Below, one piece after another: positions 25,393 to 36,100 of a DNA stretch of 64,000 nucleotides (positions are counted from its first letter, which is position 1; the number at the start of each line of letters is the position of its first letter). The position numbers and the translations under genes were made by a program. A model generated the notes under the pieces. The model was given only the letters and a program-made list of their open reading frames with translations, did not search any database and had not been told where the DNA came from. Location of the stretch: positions 66,132,672 through 66,196,671 of the forward strand of contig NC_088708.1 of the NCBI RefSeq assembly GCF_963576615.1, written 5' to 3'. The stretch comes from Watersipora subatra. Lineage: Eukaryota; Bryozoa; Gymnolaemata; Cheilostomatida; Watersiporidae.

Positions 25393-25655
25393 ATTAATCG
25401 AAAACTGTTATCGTGACACGCGGATGGGCCGATACAAGCGCGTAGTTCATAATCCTAATGTTTACACTTTATTAAAACGGGGCTCTACAATTTGCCATAT
25501 AACAGTTCAGGATTTGCATTAGTCGAATTGCCTATTAATCGAAAACTGTAATCGTGACACGCGGATGGGCTGATACAAGCATGTAGCTCATAATCCTAAT
25601 GTTTACATTTTATTAAAACGGGGCTCTACAATCTGCCATATAATAGTTTAGGATT
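25393..25655. repeat. 141-bp tandem duplication upstream of PNPLA8-like gene
   Basis: Copy 1 starts at 25393 and copy 2 at 25534, both with ATTAATCGAAAACTGT. They share TCGTGACACGCGGATGGGC and AAAACGGGGCTCTACAAT with only a few substitutions over about 122 bp. The duplicate ends about 850 bp before the start codon of the next gene and could overlap its promoter. Confidence 0.85.
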
Positions 25656-26226
25656 GCCAGCTAGAGCCATTTTATAGGTCGATTCGTCTTCTAGTGAATA
25701 AGGAAAGCGAAATGGCATGATGTATTTTTTATTTCCTACCATAGTCGAAGAAGATCGATTCATTTGGATTGCTGCAACTGACGAAGAAATTCGTTAAATG
25801 TTCTGCTCATTGATACTGAATTAAAGAAATACTTTGCTAGTTTGCTGCTTTCTTGGTAAGCTGTTATACGAACGCTACTCTTGTCGTCGTAACCTGCTAC
25901 ACTGACATAGAAAATTCTTTTTTCGATGTTGATAGTTCAGCTTTAAAAATATGAAGAAATTGTATCTATTTAGACACGATATTTTTAACGTTACTAACAC
26001 TAACAGTTTCAGCAAATATACAGTCACTGATACTTGGCTACAGCGTGGAGTAACTTGAGCCATTTATATTACCTTGGTTTTCGGTTGCAATAATCGATTA
26101 TCATACTATTTGGCAGTGACAACCTTGTGACCAACTATTTCGAATATCGATTGGTGAATTTGAAGATATTTGCGAGTTTGCGGACCCTGAAAATCCAGAT
26201 TGCTGCTGATTATTGTCTCTAAACAG

Positions 26227-26493
26227 GTATGTACATGTATTTTAAGCAACAATATACGTGCACGACAAAAATAACTTCGCTTGATACCTTGGCAATCATT
26301 AATGTATTAGCATTATATTTTTTTACAACTTTGATAGTTTCATGATTCTAAGCAGTTTTAAGATTGGCAGATAATTCAAGCACATTCGAGCATATCAAAG
26401 TGGGTCTCGCTAAATAGTTCTTGTTCTTCATATTTTGTAAAGCTACCGTCGCGCTACGTTCAAATTGTAATTCCTCATAAAACTTACTTTTAG
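26227..26493 (+). other. Candidate 5' untranslated intron of PNPLA8-like gene
   Basis: A good donor, AACAG/GTATGT at 26226-26227, and an acceptor, ACTTTTAG, ending at 26493 just before the start codon would form a 267-bp intron separating a noncoding first exon. This is inferred from splice-site words only. Confidence 0.35.
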
Positions 26494-26513
26494 ATTTTTG
26501 TCAAGTTTAAGAG

Positions 26514-27140
26514 ATGGCCGTAGCAGGACGACTCACAAGAGCTTTGAATCCGAGATGGATAGCATCTAAATCAATGGAAACAAGTTCAGGTGAAGCAATA
26601 GAACAGATGCAAGACAGGGACACCGCCATTAGTCACCTCGCAGCAGACAATTCTTGTGCAGAAAATTCTGCAACCTTTACTTCACCTTCAATTAGTAAAT
26701 TAGGGAGCTTAGTGAAGGCATCAGTTTCTAACTTGAGTCGGCAAATGCTCTCAACCCATGTCGTGCGATCAAGTAAACGATCAGATAGCCAAGAGCATAG
26801 TATTTCTTCTGGACAGTCGTTGGCAGATGCTATGACAGAATGCCACACAAGTATTAACCAGTATTACGGGCTTGCCCATCAACCTACAGTAACTCTCTCA
26901 AATGAGGCGCCAGCTAAGGTAAAGACTGATCGAAAGCAGGCTACGATAGCCAGTAAACAGGCCAGAATTGTAGAGGCCAAACGTAACAGGCTCTCTATGG
27001 CTGATACAGAAAGGAAAATGCAATCACTCACAGTCAATGCATTAGCTCCGGATATTAGCCTTGTATCCCGGGCTACTCGACTTGCGGAACTGTGCAACCA
27101 TGTGAAGAGAAATCCGTCTGCTCGGCTTTTTGCAATTGAT
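26514..27140 (+). CDS. PNPLA8: PNPLA8-like exon 1
   Basis: Encodes 209 residues, mostly a serine- and alanine-rich, poorly conserved N-terminal region with a basic, helix-prone segment near 150-200 (KQATIASKQARIVEAKRN). The start ATG has G at -3 and G at +4. The exon ends in ...GCAATTGAT before GTATGT, phase 0. The assignment rests on frame continuity and position upstream of the catalytic exons, since the region itself is not diagnostic. Confidence 0.78.
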
Positions 27141-30100
27141 GTATGTACTAATTGTCTCTGATATTTCTATGTTGTTAGTTTCTATTCGGTTAATTTATGC
27201 TCAAAAGCTCAGAAACACGAATAATTTAAAACAAATTGATACTGCTATTACCTGCACTTACTACATTTAATACTGCTTGCTTGTCTTAGTTTAGCTCAAT
27301 GATCATGTTCACTTAGCTAGTTAAATTATATAGCAAAGAGTTGTCCCCTTTCTACTCTCACTGAGAGCGGAGACTGAGAGACAAAGGGAGAGAAGGTTGG
27401 CAGATACAAAGAAGTTAAATGGTATCATAAATGAGACGCTGTCTGTATTAGGACATGCCCCACGTCTCAGCTCCAAAGGCATAAAGATACTCACAATAGA
27501 TGGAGGTGGCACTAAGTGAGTGTCAGTCATATGGTACTACTGTTGTTTGCTAGTGAGAGTTGATAGCAGTGTTCAGATGTGGTGGTACTGGTATTTGGAT
27601 TTGACTGCTAAAAAATATCAGCCTATTAGCTACCCTGGTCCAGTCTTGTTAGTTGAACTATGTTTAGTCTACTGTGATTGACATTCGTTAGTGTTAAAAG
27701 TGTAAGGAGGTTAGACTAGCATTAGGTGTAACTGTTGGTGTCGGCGGAGTTTGCAGGATTAGTAGTGGCCAGGCCTTATCATTGCCTCTACATGTGGGCA
27801 CATAAAGGCATATCTTGTAGTAGCAGTAGTACTATTTTATTGGTGGGTAGCAGAGTGAATTGTGAATTAGCAGATTATACTAACAAGAAGTTATACTAGT
27901 AGTAATGTTCCTACTGACTAGTACTAGTATTTAGTACTATCAGTCCTAGAGGTTACTGCTATCAGTTGTCAATGTGTGTGGGATGAATAGCTTATGGAAC
28001 CTACTTGTGAAATAGATCATATAAATTATTTCCTACAATGCTTCAGTGTGTTCCATTATAGGCCTGATATCGGACGAGGTAGGGTTTTGTTGCTAGATTA
28101 AAATCTGTGTAAGTTGACCAAGGATTTTGTTATCACAGGGGTCTGGTGGCCATAGAAACTCTCAAGCAGCTGGAAATCATATGCAGGGCTCCAATACATA
28201 CCCTGTTTGACTATATATGTGGGGTGAGCACCGGGGGACTCCTAGCAGTTCTTGTTGGTTCTATGAAACTACCTCTGGACAGGTTAGTAGCTATTTATTT
28301 TATTAATGCCGGGTAGACTGTGGAAACCTGTTTTATACAAATTTTTTTGAATGTATTTTCAGTTCTCTCGCAAGATTTGGAGCTGAAGATGATCTTACAC
28401 AAAGTTTGAGTAGTTTCTATCAGAAACGATAGCAACTAGGGACGACATATTGCATGTATTTTTCTCCTGAGCGTTTCAGGGTTGGCTCGGTTTAAATCAG
28501 TGGTTTAAACCGAGTGGTTTAAACCCGGTTTAAACCAGCCCTAAAAACCGGTTTTTATGGTTTTTTCATTATTTTTTGTGAAAAACATAATATTTTAAGC
28601 TCCTAGTGGTTCATGTGCGGTAGAAATGCAATTATATGTAATTATCAGCTGTGGAAGTTTATTTAGGACACAGCAGTAAATTGATTGCAAAGCTCAAGTT
28701 GAAACTACATGAAATCCTAGCACAACAATGAATTAGTGAATTTCATTTGCAATTGGTTTTATCAAGTGATATGATGATCTCTTTACTGATGAAATATAAA
28801 AACCATGTGAAATCTAATCCAGTCATCGTCTCTAATAATGAATGAATACTTTCTCAAGTCTGGCCAGTGAGAAAGGATTACTTACAATTAGAAATTAAAA
28901 CAATAAAATCCCTTTGGGCAAAAGCTTTAAGTTTGCAAACTAATATTTCATTTATTGTGCACAAGCCAAAGTAGTTGGATTGTTATAATTCAGTTTATCA
29001 AGTTTTTTGTGTTTTGAAAAGTTAAAGTTGTGTCTCAAATTTCCACGATGCCTCGCAAGCAGGATCCCGTTTGGCAGTTTTTCACTCGAACTGCAAAAGG
29101 CAAAGGTTTTAAGGCAAAATGTAAAAGGTGTGCTGTCGTAACGCAAGGTCACGCAGATAGGCTTAAAGCTCTCGTAGCAAGATGTCAAACTGATAACACC
29201 AATTTAGACAGTGATGCTAATATTCAGGGGATAGAAGTTGAGTCATCTGCCACTGCTCCAAACACTAGCAATGCATCTGCATTATGCTCTGCTCTACACT
29301 ACCACACGACTAATCACTTGGATTAAAGTTCCTACTTATACATAGATCTGTATGTAAAATATTCATTTTATGTGATAAGATTTCTGCTCTGCATTTCATC
29401 GATCATGTTTGATTTAAGACTCATTCTAAAGTTTTCATATGTTTTCTCTCTTTTTTCCCCATAACAACTCCCGCAGTACCATCTTGAACAGATGATTCCA
29501 CATATGTATGTTCAATACTCAATCATGCAGCTATAGTAAGTGATGTTAATTAAACTTAAAATTGCAAAAACTTTGGTAAAACTATAAAAACCGTAAAAAC
29601 CGGTTTAAACCATAAAAACCGGTTTAAACCAAAAAAACCTGGTTTTTTCATAAAAACCGTGGTTTTTTCCAACCCTGGAGCGTTTTAAACGTGATCAAAT
29701 TTTGTCGATTTTAATATTGAATCGTTCTGGCAGTCAGATTACTTCAAACATAACAAACAATAGCAAATGATAGAAAAATACCAATGCTTTCTGATATAAT
29801 CTACTAAATTTGGTTAGAGCTCATCCTAAAGGCTTGGTTCGAGTTCATCCTAAAGGCTTGGTTAGAGTTCATCCTAAAGGCTTGGTTAGGGTTCATCCTA
29901 AAGGCTTGGTTAGAGTTCATCCTAAAGGCTTGGTTAGAGTTCATCCTAAAGGCTTGGTTAGAGTTCATCCTAAAGGCTTGGTTAGAGTTCATCCTAAAGG
30001 CTTGGTTAGAGTTCATCCTAAAGGCTTGGTTAGAGCTCATCCTAAAGGCTTGGTTAGAGCTCATCCTAAAGGCTTGGTTAGAGTTCATCCTAAAGGCTTG

Positions 30101-33100
30101 GTTAGAGTTCATCCTAAAGGCTTGGTTAGAGTTCATCCTAAAGGCTTGGTTAGAGTTCATCCTAAAGGCTTGGTTAGAGTTCATCCTAAAGGCTTGGTTA
30201 GAGTTCATCCTAAAGGCTTGGTTAGAGTTCATCCTAAAGGCTTGGTTAGAGTTCATCCTAAAGGCTTGGTTAGAGTTCATCCTAAAGGCTTGGTTAGAGT
30301 TCATCCTAAAGGCTTGGTTAGAGTTCATCCTAAAGGCTTGGTTAGAGTTCATCCTAAAGGCTTGGTTAGAGTTCATCCTAAAGGCTTGGTTAGAGTTCAT
30401 CCTAAAGGCTTGGTTAGAGTTCATCCTAAAGGCTTGGTTAGAGTTCATCCTAAAGGCTTGGTTAGAGTTCATCCTAAAGGCTTGGTTAGAGTTCATCCTA
30501 AAGGCTTGGTTAGAGTTCATCCTAAAGGCTTGGTTAGAGTTCATCCTAAAGGCTTGGTTAGAGTTCATCCTAAAGGCTTGGTTAGAGTTCATCCTAAAGG
30601 CTTGGTTAGAGTTCATCCTAAAGGCTTGGTTAGAGTTCATCCTAAAGGCTTGGTTAGAGTTCATCCTAAAGGCTTGGTTAGAGTTCATCCTAAAGGCTTG
30701 GTTAGAGTTCATCCTAAAGGCTTGGTTAGAGTTCATCCTAAAGGCTTGGTTAGAGTTCATCCTAAAGGCTTGGTTAGAGTTCATCCTAAAGGCTTGGTTA
30801 GAGTTCATCCTAAAGGCTTGGTTAGAGTTCATCCTAAAGGCTTGGTTAGAGTTCATCCTAAAGGCTTGGTTAGAGTTCATCCTAAAGGCTTGGTTAGAGT
30901 TCATCCTAAAGGCTTGGTTAGAGTTCATCCTAAAGGCTTGGTTAGAGTTCATCCTAAAGGCTTGGTTAGAGTTCATCCTAAAGGCTTGGTTAGAGTTCAT
31001 CCTAAAGGCTTGGTTAGAGTTCATCCTAAAGGCTTGGTTAGAGTTCATCCTAAAGGCTTGGTTAGAGTTCATCCTAAAGGCTTGGTTAGAGTTCATCCTA
31101 AAGGCTTGGTTAGAGTTCATCCTAAAGGCTTGGTTAGAGTTCATCCTAAAGGCTTGGTTAGAGTTCATCCTAAAGGCTTGGTTAGAGTTCATCCTAAAGG
31201 CTTGGTTAGAGTTCATCCTAAAGGCTTGGTTAGAGTTCATCCTAAAGGCTTGGTTAGAGTTCATCCTAAAGGCTTGGTTAGAGTTCATCCTAAAGGCTTG
31301 GTTAGAGTTCATCCTAAAGGCTTGGTTAGAGTTCATCCTAAAGGCTTGGTTAGAGTTCATCCTAAAGGCTTGGTTAGAGTTCATCCTAAAGGCTTGGTTA
31401 GAGTTCATCCTAAAGGCTTGGTTAGAGCTCATCCTAAAGGCTTGGTTAGAGTTCATCCTAAAGGCTTGGTTCGAGTTCATCCTAAAGGCTTGGTTAGAGT
31501 TCATCCTAAAGGCTTGGTTAGAGTTCATCCTAAAGGCTTGGTTAGGGTTCATCCTAAAGGCTTGGTTAGAGTTCATCCTAAAGGCTTGGTTAGAGTTCAT
31601 CCTAAAGGCTTGGTTAGAGTTCATCCTAAAGGCTTGGTTAGAGCTCATCCTAAAGGCTTGGTTAGAGCTCATCCTAAAGGCTTGGTTAGAGTTCATCCTA
31701 AAGGCTTGGTTAGAGTTCATCCTAAAGGCTTGGTTAGAGTTCATCCTAAAGGCTTGGTTAGGGTTCATCCTAAAGGCTTGGTTAGAGTTCATCCTAAAGG
31801 CTTGGTTAGAGTTCATCCTAAAGGCTTGGTTAGAGTTCATCCTAAAGGCTTGGTTAGAGTTCATCCTAAAGGCTTGGTTAGAGTTCATCCTAAAGGCTTG
31901 GTTAGAGTTCATCCTAAAGGCTTGGTTAGAGTTCATCCTAAAGGCTTGGTTAGAGTTCATCCTAAAGGCTTGGTTAGAGTTCATCCTAAAGGCTTGGTTA
32001 GAGTTCATCCTAAAGGCTTGGTTAGAGTTCATCCTAAAGGCTTGGTTAGAGTTCATCCTAAAGGCTTGGTTAGAGTTCATCCTAAAGGCTTGGTTAGAGT
32101 TCATCCTAAAGGCTTGGTTAGAGTTCATCCTAAAGGCTTGGTTAGAGTTCATCCTAAAGGCTTGGTTAGAGTTCATCCTAAAGGCTTGGTTAGAGTTCAT
32201 CCTAAAGGCTTGGTTAGTCCAAGTAGAGAAATTAATGAGGTTTGTTATGGCAGATGTGAGGAAGTATATAAAGACTGCAGTCAGAAGATATTTACTAGAG
32301 GCACGCTGGCTGGCACGGCAAATCTTATAGCAAAACATTCTTACTATGATATGGCTATCTGGGAAGGCATACTAAGGTAACTCTAACTTCCTGTTTCGGA
32401 ATTTCAAATGTTATCAGGTGATAAACATTTTCCATTATTTACCTTCTGGTCGTAGAATATGATGTGGTGATTCACATTTTCCATTGTTCACCTTTTGTTC
32501 ATGGAATATGGCGTGAAACCTGTTCGTTTCAATACTAAAGAACGTTCCATAGACTCTTGGCAGTAATCCAGTTGTAAGGAAATGCAAAGATTGTTTTATT
32601 GTTACTTGTATGTATTCATGCTTGTATATCCCCTTTATATATCTGCCCACTAAATACAATTGGTTTTCCTCTTAATCAAACGCGTGTGACATGTGATTCT
32701 GAGCAAGTGGAAATGCGTAACAGCTACAAAGCATAATTGTACAATGAAGTTTTATTTCAGTTGCGTAGGCTAATTCTATTGAAAGGTATTCACTACTCTC
32801 TCTTGGCCATTCAAGCAAAATAAAGATTTGTTAATCATATAATCACTCTAATATTGGGAAATAACTTTGAGGAATCTGATCGTGTTATTAAAACTGTCTA
32901 GAGAACAATAAGCAATTTGTAGTATGTATGGGACTTGTGGTATGAGTAGGACTTGTGGTGTGTGTGCGACACTAGTCCCAGAGTTTCTGAACGGTAGGAG
33001 CTTACTGCAGGCAGTTTTTCTGGTGATGTATTCGTAAGATGTTGTGGTAGCTCGCTGGTAAATCCAATGCTGAGGCTTTATGGTAACTCTATTGCTGAGA

Positions 33101-36100
33101 CTCTGTTTCAACTCACTGCTAAAACCCATTGATAACTCTATTACTGAGACTTAGTGATAACTCTATTGCACAAACTGTATTGTAATTCTAATGATAAGAC
33201 TTATCGGTAGCACTGTTACTGAATTGGAGAGGTAGCTCTATTGTTCAGGTTTAATGGTAACTTTATTGGTGTTTAACTGTACTCAAGTGAGAACAGTCAT
33301 CCAATCCACATTGAAACAAACTATAAATATTGATAGGATCGATGCCTACTGTCCTGTTATTTTACGATAGTTTCAAGCTTGTCTACTATCAGTTTTGTTC
33401 AATATATAAGCCACAAGCATTCACTCTAGTCTTGTCGGTAATTCCTAATTATGTTATGTTGCTAGTAGAGTACAGCGGTTTAGAATGTATACTTGGTTTT
33501 AAAGCACTGTCCGAGTTTACTCAGAAGGCATTCAATGAAAATATCACAACATTGCATATTAAATCTCTGTTAATGTTCAAATTTAAAGGTTGACTTGCAA
33601 CAAAATTCACATTACAGCTATTTGGTATCAAAATATTCACCATGTCTCACTCTGCTGTGTTGTAGGTACAAAATATGTGGAAATGTGATTACAAGCACTT
33701 CAAAGCTCAAAAACGAAAAGCCGGCGTAGATTGGAATCAGTTTATTTCTCTGACGTAGTCATTACATTTGGTTATTGTTTTGTCACATGATGTTCTCACG
33801 TGAATTGGAAGGCTAATAAAAAGCATAATCTAAAACTTCTCGTAGCACCGGTTTATGACAAACACTTCGGGTTTCACCGACGAGCCCTTTCCAAATATAG
33901 ATGCTCGCTACATTACAGTTTTGTTTTGGTTTGGTCTAATCGTCTAGTCGTGATTTGATCATGTGACCCATACTTCGTGAAAAATTTCTGCAGCTTCCGA
34001 TTATCACAGATGACCAACAGGCTCGTCATGTTTATCAGACAATGATATGTACTCCTTCGAGCTAAGGTTACAATATTAAACAAATTTTTACGGTAAGTTA
34101 TAAGATATCAGTGCTGAAAGTGGCATCATTACAATGACGATAAAATAGACACATAAGAACAATAGACATGGTTTTATTGAATGCGTAAACTATATTTGTG
34201 AAAATATTTCGACGGATGAGGTTGCGTGAATGTGTAAACAGAAGCCATCTTGTACAACTACGTCCCATTTGAGCCATCGTGATGGCAGCGATTAACTGTT
34301 CGTTTTTGAGCTTTTAAGAGCTTATAATCACATTTCCACATATTTTGCACCTACAACGCAGCAGGGTAAGACATGGGGAATTTTTTGATACCAAATAACT
34401 GTAATGTGAATTTTGTTGCAAGTTAACATTTAAAACTAGCGAAGGAGTTTCAATTCAAAGTTTTTTATGCACCGCTTGCTAGAAGTTGAAAGCTTTTTTA
34501 CTTTCATTCAAAGAGCATTTATATATGCAATTGCTATCCATAGTAAGTGTTTTCCCCCTACGATTGCTGGCATTAAGTTTGGCATAAAACCTCAATAATG
34601 AATCATAGGATTTTATTTTGTGTATCTTTTAAATTAGTTTATGAGTTGTTTTATTTGTGGAATACAGTTGGTAAAATCTGTAGCGATAATCTTGCTCATA
34701 GGCATTACCATATTGACTACTTGTGTTTCTTTCTGCACTAATAGTGATCACCGGCAGTGTATGCTACTGTTGTTCTTCAGGGATGAACTTGGAACAGAGA
34801 CATCTATGCTTTCTACGGTCAAAGATCGCAGTTTGCCCCGTGTTGGACTCGTGTCAACGGTTGTATCTGACATGCCTTACAATTATGTTTTCCGCAACTA
34901 CAATCACAGCGTTGATTCCAGCTCGCAATACCCTGGTTCGTGCAATGTAAAAGTATGGGAGGCCATCAGGGCGTCATCAGCTGCCCCAGGTTATTTTGAG
35001 GAGTTTAAGATAGGCCGTCACATACATCAGGTAGGTTGTGAGTTCAGTTGGTCAAATTGCTTGCGCCATATTTGACCTCCGTGATGTTACCTGCAAAACG
35101 CACTGCATACATGTTCTTTTTATGTGCTCAATTCTCTCTCATCTCATTGGGTTCTGAAAGTAAAGTTTATGAATGAGCTTGTATGCAAAGACAACTTTGT
35201 GGTCACTGTTTGTGAAATGCAGGATGGAGGAGTACTCAACAACAACCCAACTGCAATAGCATTGCATGAAGCTAAGGCTATCTGGTCTGAAGAACGACTC
35301 CAGTGTATAGTGTCTGTGGGCAATGGAAGATATGAACCTGGTTCTGTCGATATGGCACAAGATATGAGCAGTCTGAGACACAAAGTGGGCACTATCATAC
35401 ACAGTGCTACTAACACAGAAGGTAAGTACCTGCCACCTCTTATACTCAGTATATGGGTTATACAAGCACTCAGTATATGGGCTATACAAGCCCTCAGTAT
35501 ATGGGCTATACAAGCCCTCAGTATATGGGCTATACAAGCCCTCAGTATATGGGCTATACAAGCCTCATTGTGTGCACTGTTTACTTGTGCGATTCCTACC
35601 TGTCCACATTTAAAAACTCCATCAAATGACTTTTTCTTGTGCAGTGCACCTTCGCCATATGATTTTAATCCATTCTGAGATTGGCCTCGTATAGCAAAAA
35701 TGTCGTATGGAGAGGTATAGAAACCCATAGTAATTACATAATGCAAACACCCCTGGTAAAAGTTATCAAAATTTTATGTAAGTACTGTACATATTAAAAA
35801 TTAGTAACAAAATAGTATGTTAACCGTAGAAGCTATAGTTACCCACAGTAACTTTAGCGTATTTAGTGATTATGATCTGTAATGAAATGTAACATTACAA
35901 TGTATAACGTGTATGTGCAGTAGCAGCAGTATGTATTATAGGAGTTTTTACTTGGAGACATATGTGTAGTGTAACATACACTTTGAATTTAAGTTAAATT
36001 AATTCAGTTTACTAAACACACACTTAAAACTAACTTTTAGTATGTATTTTAAACTGTTTTACTGGACTTCAACTTTTTATGGCTAAAATTTTATCATTTA

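Larger units (their letters stand above)
23986..26226. other. Spacer between Wnt and PNPLA8-like genes
   Basis: Holds the Wnt 3' untranslated region, the likely PNPLA8-like promoter, and two sets of local duplications at 24583-24922 and 25393-25655. No other gene is supported; the open frames on the minus strand are short and AT-rich. Confidence 0.6.
28283..32253. other. PNPLA8-like intron 3 with transposon and minisatellite
   Basis: A 3.97-kb intron made largely of a 1201-bp hAT element (28477-29677) and a 2408-bp minisatellite (29810-32217). It leaves only 36 bp between the array and the exon 4 acceptor. The remaining acceptor region is TTAATGAGG (possible branch site) followed by TTTGTTATGGCAG, a weak pyrimidine tract. 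Confidence 0.9.

Noticed and set aside
29804-32338. An 844-codon minus-strand frame of repeated NQAFRMNS
   Set aside because: It is the same array read on the other strand; open only because the period is a multiple of three.
29810-32380. An 856-codon plus-strand frame of repeated LVRVHPKG ending in phospholipase-like sequence
   Set aside because: It is the 24-bp minisatellite running on into exon 4. A proper acceptor at 32253 and perfect phase with exon 3 show that the array is intronic.
35139-35746. Minus-strand frames of 140 and 200 codons
   Set aside because: They overlap the coding exon 6 of the phospholipase gene and the five-copy 24-bp array; no splice context or family motif.
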